Positions 23,082 to 29,986 of a stretch of DNA of 38,147 nt are shown piece after piece. Made by a program: the position numbers and the translations under genes. The stretch covers positions 1 to 38,147 of the forward strand of contig CALRCL010000005.1 of assembly GCA_943354575.1 (NCBI GenBank), read 5' to 3'. Under the pieces are notes generated by a model. It was given only the letters and a program-made list of their open reading frames with translations, made no database searches and was not told where the DNA came from. Within the stretch, counting starts at the first letter, position 1, and each line of letters begins with the position of its first letter. Source of the stretch: Patescibacteria group bacterium UBA4664. Lineage in GTDB: Bacteria; Patescibacteriota; Saccharimonadia; CAILAD01; BJGX01.

Positions 23082-24404
23082 ATGAAAGCATTATCAAGAG
23101 TAATAATCGTTGGCCAACCCAATGTTGGCAAAAGCGTACTGTTTAATCGTCTGACTCACAGTAATCAGGCGATCACTTCGCATGTCGCTCATACCACACG
23201 AGATCAGAATAGGGCTGTCGTCAAACACGACGAAGTCGCTTTTGAGCTGGTTGATAGCGCTGGCTTTGCCAAAACCACCGACGAGCTCAATAAGCTGGCG
23301 ATTTCGCTAATTGGTAGCGCTATCGAGCAAAGCGACCTAGTGCTGTTCGTGGTCGATGGTACTAGCGAACTCAATAATAACGACCTCAAACTTTCCAAAA
23401 TGGTTCTAAAGAGCAAGGTTAACACCATATTGCTCATAAATAAACTCGATAAAAAAGAATTTATGGACGACGAAAACTACTTCCGTAAGCTTGGGTTTGA
23501 AAACATCATGCGTGCCTCAGCCCAAAACGGACAGGGGATAAATGAGCTACTAGGTACAATAGTCAAGGTTATACCTCGTAAAAAAGCCATCAAGATAAAA
23601 GAGTCCATCAAGGTGGCACTACTTGGTCGACCTAATGTAGGCAAGAGTGCCTTATTAAATGCATTAGCCAACGAAGATGTCGCACTAGTAAGCGACGTGG
23701 CAGGCACCACCAGGGATGTAAATTCTGCCGAGCTTAGATACAAAGATACACTAATAGATTTATTTGACACTGCAGGTCTGAGGCGTCGCGGCAAGATATC
23801 GGCCGGAATTGAGTTTTTCTCGACTACCAGAACCAAAGCAGCTATCGAAAAAGCCGATGTCTGCCTGGTGCTAGTTGATGCCATCGAGGGATTATCAAAA
23901 CAAGATGAGCATATTATTGGTATGGTCAAAGAAGCCCAAAAAGCACTTATCGTGGTGGTTACTAAGTGGGATGCCGTTGAAGATAAGGAAGAAAACCTAA
24001 TGGCCTATATGGGCAACAAAATATCGGCCAATTTGCAATACGTCTGGTGGGCACCTCTGATATTTACATCGGCCAATGATAAACAGAACCTAGAAAAGCT
24101 CAAGCAGCTCTTGCTCGAGGTTAACGGCAGAATCAATACCAAGCTTGCTACCACCAAGCTCAATGAGATGCTGCGTGAGGCTGTCAATAAACAACCCCCA
24201 GTGACTACTAAGGGGTACCACGCTAAGCTCAACTACATCACCCAGACTGGTAATAACCCAATTGAATTTTCGATATTCGGCACACATCCAGATTTGATAC
24301 ATTTTAGCTACTCTCGCTACCTAGAAAATCAGATACGAAAAAACTTCGAACTGATCGGCGTGCCAATCAAATTGGTATTCAAAAGCAAGTACAAAGAGAA
24401 ATAG
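23082..24404 (+). CDS. der: Ribosome biogenesis GTPase Der (EngA)
   Basis: The 440-residue product has the tandem GTPase architecture unique to Der. G domain 1 has GQPNVGKS, DSAGF and NKLD; G domain 2 has GRPNVGKS, DTAGL and TKWD. The C-terminal KH-like domain starts near residue 350 (LNEMLREAVNKQPPV) and ends in IGVPIKLVFK. Der is needed for 50S subunit maturation. The start codon follows the dacA stop by one base and no ribosome binding site is evident, so translation is likely coupled. Confidence 0.95.
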   Translation: MKALSRVIIVGQPNVGKSVLFNRLTHSNQAITSHVAHTTRDQNRAVVKHDEVAFELVDSAGFAKTTDELNKLAISLIGSAIEQSDLVLFVVDGTSELNNNDLKLSKMVLKSKVNTILLINKLDKKEFMDDENYFRKLGFENIMRASAQNGQGINELLGTIVKVIPRKKAIKIKESIKVALLGRPNVGKSALLNALANEDVALVSDVAGTTRDVNSAELRYKDTLIDLFDTAGLRRRGKISAGIEFFSTTRTKAAIEKADVCLVLVDAIEGLSKQDEHIIGMVKEAQKALIVVVTKWDAVEDKEENLMAYMGNKISANLQYVWWAPLIFTSANDKQNLEKLKQLLLEVNGRINTKLATTKLNEMLREAVNKQPPVTTKGYHAKLNYITQTGNNPIEFSIFGTHPDLIHFSYSRYLENQIRKNFELIGVPIKLVFKSKYKEK

Positions 24405-24406
24405 TT

Positions 24407-24412
24407 TATAAT
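24407..24412 (+). promoter_or_regulatory. -10 box immediately before pth
   Basis: TATAAT ends 7 nt before the pth ATG at 24420, in the only gap of the core operon longer than 5 nt. It would give pth an extra leaderless transcript independent of aspS. Confidence 0.55.
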
Positions 24413-24419
24413 AATAACT

Positions 24420-24971
24420 ATGAAACTTATTATTGGACTAGGCAATCCCGGACAAGAGTATCAAGATACCAGGCACAATCTTGGATTTATGGTTATCGAC
24501 GAGCTAGCCGCTAAGCTCAAGGTAGGGCTCAAATTTGATAAAAAACTCAAGTCTGAAGTATCGGTTACGATGTACGGCGAAACCATAATACTAGCTAAGC
24601 CTCAAACATTTATGAACCTCAGCGGCGATAGCGTTGCCAAGATTGCACATTTTTATAAAGTAAGTCTGTCTGATATCTGGGTTGTTTCTGATGATATTGA
24701 TCTTGATTTTGGAACTATCAGGGTGCGCGTTGGTGGAAGCAGCGGGGGACACAATGGCCTAAAAGATATAATCGCAAAAATTGGCGAGGGCTTTACGCGA
24801 TTTAGAGTCGGAATCAAAAATGAAACTTGTGCCAACTTACCTTCGGAGGCTTTTGTATTGCAAAAATTTGATGCCTCCGAACAAGCGAAGCTCGAAGATG
24901 TTACCTTGAAAGCGGCTGAAATGATAATTGGTTCGCTAAGTGAGGGAATCGAAGTAACATCTGTAGGTTAG
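24420..24971 (+). CDS. pth: Peptidyl-tRNA hydrolase
   Basis: The 183-residue product contains GLGNPGQEYQDTRHNLGF with the catalytic histidine, KPQTFMNLSG, the DDIDLDFG catalytic Asp region and GSSGGHNGLKDI. It frees tRNA from prematurely released peptidyl-tRNA. It is the last gene of the aspS operon and has a private -10 box. Downstream lies the convergent RNA gene at 25081-25299. Confidence 0.95.
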   Translation: MKLIIGLGNPGQEYQDTRHNLGFMVIDELAAKLKVGLKFDKKLKSEVSVTMYGETIILAKPQTFMNLSGDSVAKIAHFYKVSLSDIWVVSDDIDLDFGTIRVRVGGSSGGHNGLKDIIAKIGEGFTRFRVGIKNETCANLPSEAFVLQKFDASEQAKLEDVTLKAAEMIIGSLSEGIEVTSVG

Positions 24972-25070
24972 TATCAGGAATTTTTACGGCTTTTATTCCG
25001 CTTCATGCTCGCAATAGTAATTATATCTTGATAAGGTAGTTTCAATAAAATAAAAATAATAATAAAATTT

Positions 25071-25115
25071 AAAATAAAAAACAGACCAGCCGTATAAACT
25101 CGAACTGATCTGTTT
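25071..25115 (-). terminator. Intrinsic terminator of the minus-strand RNA gene
   Basis: Read on the minus strand, AAACAGATCAG pairs with CTGGTCTGTTT (11 bp with one G-U), followed by a T-rich tract (TTTTTATTTT, 25080-25071). On the plus strand the G-U becomes an A-C mismatch, so the element is built for minus-strand transcription. Confidence 0.7.
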
Positions 25116-25299
25116 ATTATTCCCTTTAATGCCCCCGATAACGGGATTTTGGCGACCGTCACAAAATATATAAGTAGGCCGTGGCGTTAAAGGGAGTAAT
25201 CTGCTCGCGAGATCTAAAAGGAGGGTGATTTTTAGATTAAGCCCCGCAGAGCAGATTACTCCCTTGAAATATATGGGAAATATGTTGTTGTTAAAAGAA
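25081..25299 (-). ncRNA. Candidate small RNA (~220 nt) with an anti-Shine-Dalgarno-like loop
   Basis: No convincing ORF covers this interval, but it has its own promoter (25304-25335) and terminator. The core is a perfect 17-bp inverted repeat (25190-25206 with 25249-25265). Nested in it is a perfect 8-bp hairpin (25212-25219 / 25230-25237) whose 10-nt loop reads AUCACCCUCC on the minus strand, one inserted C away from the 3' tail of 16S rRNA (AUCACCUCC). A third segment (25121-25133) can pair with 25183-25195 and would compete with the base of the long helix, so two folds are possible. C-rich loops that pair with Shine-Dalgarno sequences are known in small RNAs of Firmicutes (UCCC motif). 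I could not match it to 6S, SRP RNA or tmRNA. Confidence 0.6.
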
Positions 25300-25303
25300 C
25301 GGT

Positions 25304-25335
25304 AGTATACTATCACATAAGAAGTATCTTGTCAA
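25304..25335 (-). promoter_or_regulatory. Promoter of the minus-strand RNA gene
   Basis: On the minus strand a perfect TTGACA (25335-25330) is followed at 17 bp by TAGTAT (25312-25307), or at 20 bp by the better-matching TATACT (25309-25304). Transcription would start near 25299. It is divergent from dprA. Confidence 0.6.
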
Positions 25336-25391
25336 TAGTTTTTACCACTTATGTTTATGGCTATTGAAATAATTACAGATAGAGCAAGAAA

Positions 25392-26243
25392 ATGAATATA
25401 CAACATATTAGATATAATGACAATAGTTTTCCGAGTTTACTGCGGGGTATTGCTAGCCCACCAAAAGAACTATATGTAGCCGGAGCATTGCCAGAGCTAC
25501 CGATGGTAGCGATTGTTGGAACCAGAAAGCCTACTAGCTATGGTGCTGAGGTAACTTACCGAATCGCTAGCGAGCTCGCTAGAGCTGGATTTTGTGTGGT
25601 TAGCGGCATGGCACTTGGCATTGATACCATCGTCCATAAGGCCGTTTTGGAGGCCGGTGGCTCAACTCTGGCAGTGCTTGGCTGTGGACTAGATAAGCCC
25701 TATCCCCGAGCCAACACGAGCTTGTTTGGAGCAATAATCAAATCTGGTGGGGCTGTAATTAGCGAGTATCCGGATGGCACTGAGCCACTGCGCTTTAACT
25801 TTCCGGCCCGCAATAGAATAATAGCTGGGCTCAGTATGGCTACGGTTGTAACAGAGGCCGACGCTAAATCTGGCAGTCTGATAACCGCTAATTTTGCTCT
25901 GCAGGCAAACCGCATGGTAATGGCTGTACCTGGCAACACCACTAGCCTGCGCTCGGCTGGGCCTAATAATCTTATAAAGAGCGGGGCGCAGTTGGTAACA
26001 GGCGCCTCAGACATCCTGGCGCTACTCGGGTTTTTAAGCCCCCAGCTCGTTCGAGCCAAGCCAAAAGCCGACAGCAAGCAGGAGGCCATGATAATGGACT
26101 TACTGGCATTCAAATCGTTGACTTCTCAGCAGTTAATTGAAGAGACCAAAATCGATGCTATAAGTCTAGCTTCGATTATGAGCCTAATGGAGATAACTGG
26201 GAAAATCAAAAACCTCGGTGCTGGCAGCTGGATACTTTCGTGA
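25392..26243 (+). CDS. dprA: DNA processing protein DprA
   Basis: The 283-residue product has the Rossmann-like DprA core: IVGTRKPTSYG, VSGMALGIDTIVHKAVLEAGG, LGCGLDKPYPRAN, NFPARNRIIAGLS and the AKSGSLITANFAL block. A C-terminal winged helix (residues about 225-283) follows. DprA loads RecA on incoming single-stranded DNA during natural transformation, and the family is kept in most reduced CPR genomes. Its own ribosome binding site is weak. It is flanked on both sides by apparent RNA genes, and the promoter of the downstream one starts 3 bp after its stop codon. Confidence 0.93.
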   Translation: MNIQHIRYNDNSFPSLLRGIASPPKELYVAGALPELPMVAIVGTRKPTSYGAEVTYRIASELARAGFCVVSGMALGIDTIVHKAVLEAGGSTLAVLGCGLDKPYPRANTSLFGAIIKSGGAVISEYPDGTEPLRFNFPARNRIIAGLSMATVVTEADAKSGSLITANFALQANRMVMAVPGNTTSLRSAGPNNLIKSGAQLVTGASDILALLGFLSPQLVRAKPKADSKQEAMIMDLLAFKSLTSQQLIEETKIDAISLASIMSLMEITGKIKNLGAGSWILS

Positions 26244-26245
26244 AG

Positions 26246-26274
26246 TTGATATTATTGAGATAATGTAGTATAAT
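26246..26274 (+). promoter_or_regulatory. Near-consensus promoter of the 395-nt RNA gene
   Basis: TTGATA (26246-26251) and TATAAT (26269-26274) are exactly 17 bp apart, among the best sigma-70-type promoters in the window. The predicted start is near 26281, immediately before the first strand of the closing helix. Confidence 0.8.
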
Positions 26275-26280
26275 ATATTT

Positions 26281-26675
26281 GCAATGTTCTTTGGACAACT
26301 TGCAGGTGAGGCTAAGGGAATTCACCTTTCACCCTTATGGCAGACCAGCCCAATGGGTTAAAGTCATAACCAGTTGAACTTCCTATAGCTTTAGGGGACA
26401 GCTGAATTTACGCTCCTGGCTTGACTATGGTAGGCTGCCTTACTGCAAGGCTAGAGATTGCTACTAAAAGCATCATCGGCAAACCTCTGCAACCAACCGC
26501 AGGGCGGAGATGTCGGTACGGTACGGGAGAATTTGCCTCTCCCCCCGACAGCTTTATTGCTATCTCTAGGGAGAGTCACTCCAAACATGACTGCTGCTTT
26601 TATTTTTTTACTAGCCAAGCAGCACATCCAAAGAACAGGGGCTCGGTGGTTTTAACCGCCGAGCCCCGTTTTCTT
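26281..26675 (+). ncRNA. Structured non-coding RNA, ~395 nt, family not recognised
   Basis: The interval between a near-consensus promoter and a strong terminator has no convincing gene. Its ends close with a perfect 11-bp helix (26285-26295 with 26627-26637). Just inside, 26296-26300 can pair with 26372-26376. An H-type pseudoknot fits 26304-26337: AGGTGA (26304-26309) with TCACCT (26322-26327), and TAAGGG (26313-26318) with CCCTTA (26332-26337). Further helices are CTAGAGAT/ATCTCTAG (26451-26458 / 26562-26569), GGGAGA/TCTCCC in the arm before it, and TGCTGCTT/AAGCAGCA near the 3' end. The RNase P P4 signature, the tmRNA tRNA-like ends and the SRP loop were looked for and not found. GGTAGGCTGC near 26429 is faintly reminiscent of RNase P, too little to assign. 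Confidence 0.7.
26638..26672 (+). terminator. Intrinsic terminator of the 395-nt RNA gene
   Basis: GGGGCTCGGTGG (26638-26649) pairs with CCGCCGAGCCCC (26656-26667), 12 bp with one G-U, followed by GTTTTCTTT. The following 160 nt up to the next gene hold only that gene's promoter and ribosome binding site. Confidence 0.9.
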
Positions 26676-26765
26676 TCATTGTTGACGTACTTCGTTAAGC
26701 TACTCTACGAAATGTTGAACCGCACAGCTGAGAGGCCGGACAGATTTAAATTTAGGCCCCTATTC

Positions 26766-26793
26766 TTGAACTTATTGCTTATGCTTATATAAA
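26766..26793 (+). promoter_or_regulatory. Promoter of the membrane protein gene at 26836
   Basis: TTGAAC (26766-26771) and TATAAA (26788-26793) are 16 bp apart. The leader of about 35 nt contains GGAGG before the GTG start. Confidence 0.5.
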
Positions 26794-26835
26794 GTTCTAC
26801 AATAAATATATTATAAATATGGAGGCTATATAGTA

Positions 26836-27348
26836 GTGTCTCAAGCTAAAGATAAATCTAAAAGCAATATAGGTGAAATAATTTCAGGTCTTGTTTTGCC
26901 AGCTATGTTTGTAATGGCCTGGGTTTTGGCCCTAACTGGCTCGCGAGCGCCGCTGTCTGCCGGTGTTGAAGCTGCAGATATCAATACCATTCATTGGCTA
27001 TTATATTTTATAGGCTGGGTTTTCCTGTTCTCGTCTGTAATGCACTCATTATTCGCGAAGAAAATGGCCAAAAGTATTGGCTGGGTTACGAACGGCTTTC
27101 AGTACGAGATAGCTGCCGTCAGCTTGGGCCTCGGGTTGGCTTGTTTTTATGCCATTGGTGCTGGCATAGAAGCCTGTGTTGCCGTCGCCCTGCCAGTCAT
27201 TACTTTTTTGTTTTTCGCAGGACTCAACCACTTGTACGAAATAGTTCGTGACAAAAACTATGCACCCAATAATAGCCTGGTGCTAATCTATGACTTTGGC
27301 ATGTCAATATCACTTTTCGTGCTAATACTGCCTTTTATAAAAATCTAA
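26836..27348 (+). CDS. Small integral membrane protein, possibly DUF6790-like
   Basis: The 170-residue product starts at a GTG 11 nt after GGAGG. After a polar N-terminus of about 12 residues there are about five hydrophobic segments (near 17-34, 52-72, 92-107, 112-130, 148-168). The motif GFQYEIAAVSLGLGLA resembles the GxFQxExA block of small DUF6790-type membrane proteins, but this rests on memory of the pattern. Function unknown. It stands alone between the RNA gene and topA. Confidence 0.65.
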   Translation: MSQAKDKSKSNIGEIISGLVLPAMFVMAWVLALTGSRAPLSAGVEAADINTIHWLLYFIGWVFLFSSVMHSLFAKKMAKSIGWVTNGFQYEIAAVSLGLGLACFYAIGAGIEACVAVALPVITFLFFAGLNHLYEIVRDKNYAPNNSLVLIYDFGMSISLFVLILPFIKI

Positions 27349-27456
27349 AAAACAGTAATTCCACAAAGCTAAACTGCGGACTGGTATTGTACGTTTATAT
27401 TCTTTTTTTATGATCCTTGGCGCGATGCAAAAAAATAATTTCTATTTTGCTAAGGT

Positions 27457-27484
27457 TTGACAATATCGGGGTTTGTATTATATA
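27457..27484 (+). promoter_or_regulatory. Promoter of topA
   Basis: TTGACA (27457-27462) and TATATA (27479-27484) are 16 bp apart, giving a leader of about 64 nt. No ribosome binding site or obvious hairpin is seen in that leader. Confidence 0.6.
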
Positions 27485-27554
27485 GTTCTTTTCCTGTGCA
27501 GATTTGCATTAATAGCAATTAAACATTAGCATATTCAGGTACCCCATAAAATTC

Positions 27555-29870
27555 ATGCCTAAAAATCTAGTAATAGTAGAATCACCAGCCAAAGCCAAAA
27601 CTATCGAAAAATATCTCGGTAGTGATTTTGAAGTACTAAGCAGCATGGGACATATCCGTGCAATCGCCAAAAAAAATAAAGATGGCGGCGATGCGATTGA
27701 TGTTAAGGCTGGCTTCGCTACTAGCTATGAGGTAGATCCAGATAAAAGAAAGACCATCACGGCGCTCAAGAAAGCCGCTAGCGGCAAGGAGGTCTGGCTG
27801 GCTACCGATGAAGACCGCGAAGGAGAAGGAATTGCCTGGCACCTCTGTGAGGTATTAAAGCTCGACCCGACCACCACCAAGCGCATTGTATTTCATGAAA
27901 TAACCAAAGATGCGATTGAATCGGCTGTCAAAAATCCTCGAGTGCTTGATATGGATTTAGTACAGGCTCAGCAAGCCCGGCAGATACTTGATAGGATTGT
28001 GGGTTTTGAATTATCACCCGTAGTGTGGCAAAAAGTGCCAGGCGGAAAATCGGCAGGAAGAGTTCAGTCGCCAGCAGTCCGCCTGCTAGTAGAGCGCGAG
28101 CGCGAAATAGAAGCGTTCGAGGGCAGTACTTCGTATAAAGTAGTGGCTGTCTTTAGTATTGACGGGGCAGATGTAAAAGCTGAGCTTCCAAGCAAATTTG
28201 ATAGTGAGAGCAAAGCTCGAGCTTTTTTAGAAAGCCTGATTGGTGCAACATTTACCATCGCAGACGTTACAACTAGCCCGAGCACTCGCAACCCGGGGCC
28301 ACCATTCACAACCAGTACCTTGCAGCAAGAGGCCAACAGCCGATTGGGTTTTAGCACCAAGGCTACTATGTCGTCGGCTCAGAAGCTCTACCAGGAAGGT
28401 AAAATAACCTATATGAGAACTGATTCTGTTAATCTTAGCGGTCAAGCCTTGGGCCAAATGGAAAAATACATCAAATCCGAGTATGGGCCGAATTATCATC
28501 AGCAAAGAACTTTCAAAACTAAGTCGAGTGGTGCGCAAGAGGCACACGAGGCGATACGACCAACCGACTTTGCACAGCAAGTCGCCAGCGGAGATAGCTA
28601 CAACCAAAAGCTATATGAACTAATCCGCACTCGGGCGCTAGCTAGCCAAATGGCGCCAGCCAAACTCGAGAAGACGACCATCACTATTGAGATTTCAAAA
28701 CACGATGTGAAGCTAGTCGCCAAGGGGGAAATAATTGTATTTGATGGTTTCTTGAAAGTTTATGGTGCAAATAAAAAGGTTGATGCAATTTTGCCTGCCG
28801 TCAAAGCTGGCGATAAGCTGGCCCTCTCAACTGCCACCGCAAAGCAAATATTCACACGACCGCCGGCCCGCTACACTGAAGGTAGCCTAGTGAAAAAGCT
28901 CGAGGAGCTAGGCATTGGCCGGCCATCGACCTATGCCACAATCATTAATACTGTCCAAATTAGGGGCTATGCAATAAAGGGCGAAGGCGAGGGTACGCCA
29001 CGCGATGTAATTGTTTTGACTCTCCAAAATGACAAGCTCAGGCGGGACACCGAAGAAGAGAAGACTGGTTCTGATCGTGGCAAGCTTGTGCCAACCCCTA
29101 GCGGAGAAGTGGTCAGCGATTTTTTGACAGGCCATTTTGATAGAATTGTTGATTATGATTTTACTGCCAAGGCCGAACAAGAATTTGATTTGATCGCCGA
29201 TGGCAAGCTAGAACGTAACAAAATGCTAGAGGACTTCTATATACCTTTCCACGAATTAATTGAAAAATCTGGCGACATAAAAAGAAGCGATGTGGCGCAG
29301 TCCCGTGAGATTGGTGCCGACCCAAAGACAGGCAAGCCAATTATGGCGCGTTTCGGCCGTTACGGTCCAATGTTGCAGATGGGCCTAACAGAGGACGAGA
29401 CCGATAAACCCCGCTTCGCACCGATGCCAGCTGGGGCCAAGATCGAAACCGTGACTCTAGAACAAGCCCTTGAAATGTTTAAGCTTCCCAGGAATGTTGG
29501 AAAAACAAAGGATGGCCAGGATATAATGGCCAATCTTGGTCGCTTTGGACCTTACATTCAAGTCGACAAGCTATTTGTGTCTATTAAGCCACTTGACCCC
29601 CGAACCATCACCATCGAAGAAGCCTTGGAGTTGTACGATGCCAAGCTAATCCAGGAGGCTGAGAAAAACATTGCTGATTTTGGCGACGGAGTGAAGGTCT
29701 TAAATGGTCGCTATGGTCCTTATGTCACCGACGGCAAGAAGAATGCTAAGATACCAAAAGATACAGAGCCCAAAAATATTACGCACGAGCAAGCTATTAA
29801 AATGCTGGCAGATGCACCTGTAAAGGGCAAGAGAAGCTTTAAAAAACGCCAGCCAAAGAAAAAATCTTAG
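27555..29870 (+). CDS. topA: DNA topoisomerase I (type IA)
   Basis: The 771-residue product has the N-terminal Toprim domain (VESPAKAKTIEKYLG, then ATDEDREGEGIAWH) and the active-site tyrosine Tyr286 in ITYMRTDS with Arg288. The type IA core continues to about residue 580. Instead of C4 zinc fingers, the C-terminus has three short repeats centred on RFGRYGP, NLGRFGPYI and NGRYGPYV (Topo_C-type repeats), then a Lys-rich tail. The enzyme relaxes negative supercoils. The zinc-free tail is common outside Proteobacteria. Confidence 0.95.
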   Translation: MPKNLVIVESPAKAKTIEKYLGSDFEVLSSMGHIRAIAKKNKDGGDAIDVKAGFATSYEVDPDKRKTITALKKAASGKEVWLATDEDREGEGIAWHLCEVLKLDPTTTKRIVFHEITKDAIESAVKNPRVLDMDLVQAQQARQILDRIVGFELSPVVWQKVPGGKSAGRVQSPAVRLLVEREREIEAFEGSTSYKVVAVFSIDGADVKAELPSKFDSESKARAFLESLIGATFTIADVTTSPSTRNPGPPFTTSTLQQEANSRLGFSTKATMSSAQKLYQEGKITYMRTDSVNLSGQALGQMEKYIKSEYGPNYHQQRTFKTKSSGAQEAHEAIRPTDFAQQVASGDSYNQKLYELIRTRALASQMAPAKLEKTTITIEISKHDVKLVAKGEIIVFDGFLKVYGANKKVDAILPAVKAGDKLALSTATAKQIFTRPPARYTEGSLVKKLEELGIGRPSTYATIINTVQIRGYAIKGEGEGTPRDVIVLTLQNDKLRRDTEEEKTGSDRGKLVPTPSGEVVSDFLTGHFDRIVDYDFTAKAEQEFDLIADGKLERNKMLEDFYIPFHELIEKSGDIKRSDVAQSREIGADPKTGKPIMARFGRYGPMLQMGLTEDETDKPRFAPMPAGAKIETVTLEQALEMFKLPRNVGKTKDGQDIMANLGRFGPYIQVDKLFVSIKPLDPRTITIEEALELYDAKLIQEAEKNIADFGDGVKVLNGRYGPYVTDGKKNAKIPKDTEPKNITHEQAIKMLADAPVKGKRSFKKRQPKKKS

Positions 29871-29901
29871 GATATTTAAAAGGCTCTGGCATACAATATA
29901 G

Positions 29902-29930
29902 TTGACCGTAAGCGAGTTCGATGTTATAAT
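29902..29930 (+). promoter_or_regulatory. Consensus-like promoter of the sigma-like regulator gene
   Basis: TTGACC (29902-29907) and TATAAT (29925-29930) are 17 bp apart. Transcription should start near 29937, three bases before the 9-codon leader ORF. Confidence 0.75.
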
Positions 29931-29939
29931 GTTCTAGAT

Positions 29940-29969
29940 ATGAAACGGCCCACGATGGCCTTTTTGTGA
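29940..29969 (+). CDS. Possible 9-codon leader peptide
   Basis: An ATG about 3 nt after the predicted transcript start opens MKRPTMAFL and a TGA. The codons overlap a small GGCC/GGCC hairpin (29947-29960) followed by TTTTT and, after a gap, TTTTTT. This could be a leader ORF with an attenuator-like pause ahead of the regulator gene, or chance. Confidence 0.3.
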   Translation: MKRPTMAFL

Positions 29970-29986
29970 TTTTTTAAAAGCTAACT

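Noticed and set aside
24993-25316. 107-codon open frame on the minus strand across the small RNA
   Set aside because: It includes the RNA terminator and the perfect inverted repeats, starts upstream of the predicted transcript start, and has no coding character.
26281-26675. Assignment of the large RNA to RNase P or tmRNA
   Set aside because: The GAGGAAAGUC P4 strand and ACAGAA partner of RNase P were not found, nor the tRNA-like ends and tag frame of tmRNA. Only a faint GGTAGGCTGC similarity remains.
26421-26792. 123-codon open frame on the plus strand
   Set aside because: It lies inside the structured RNA, crosses its terminator, has no ribosome binding site and no protein-like pattern.
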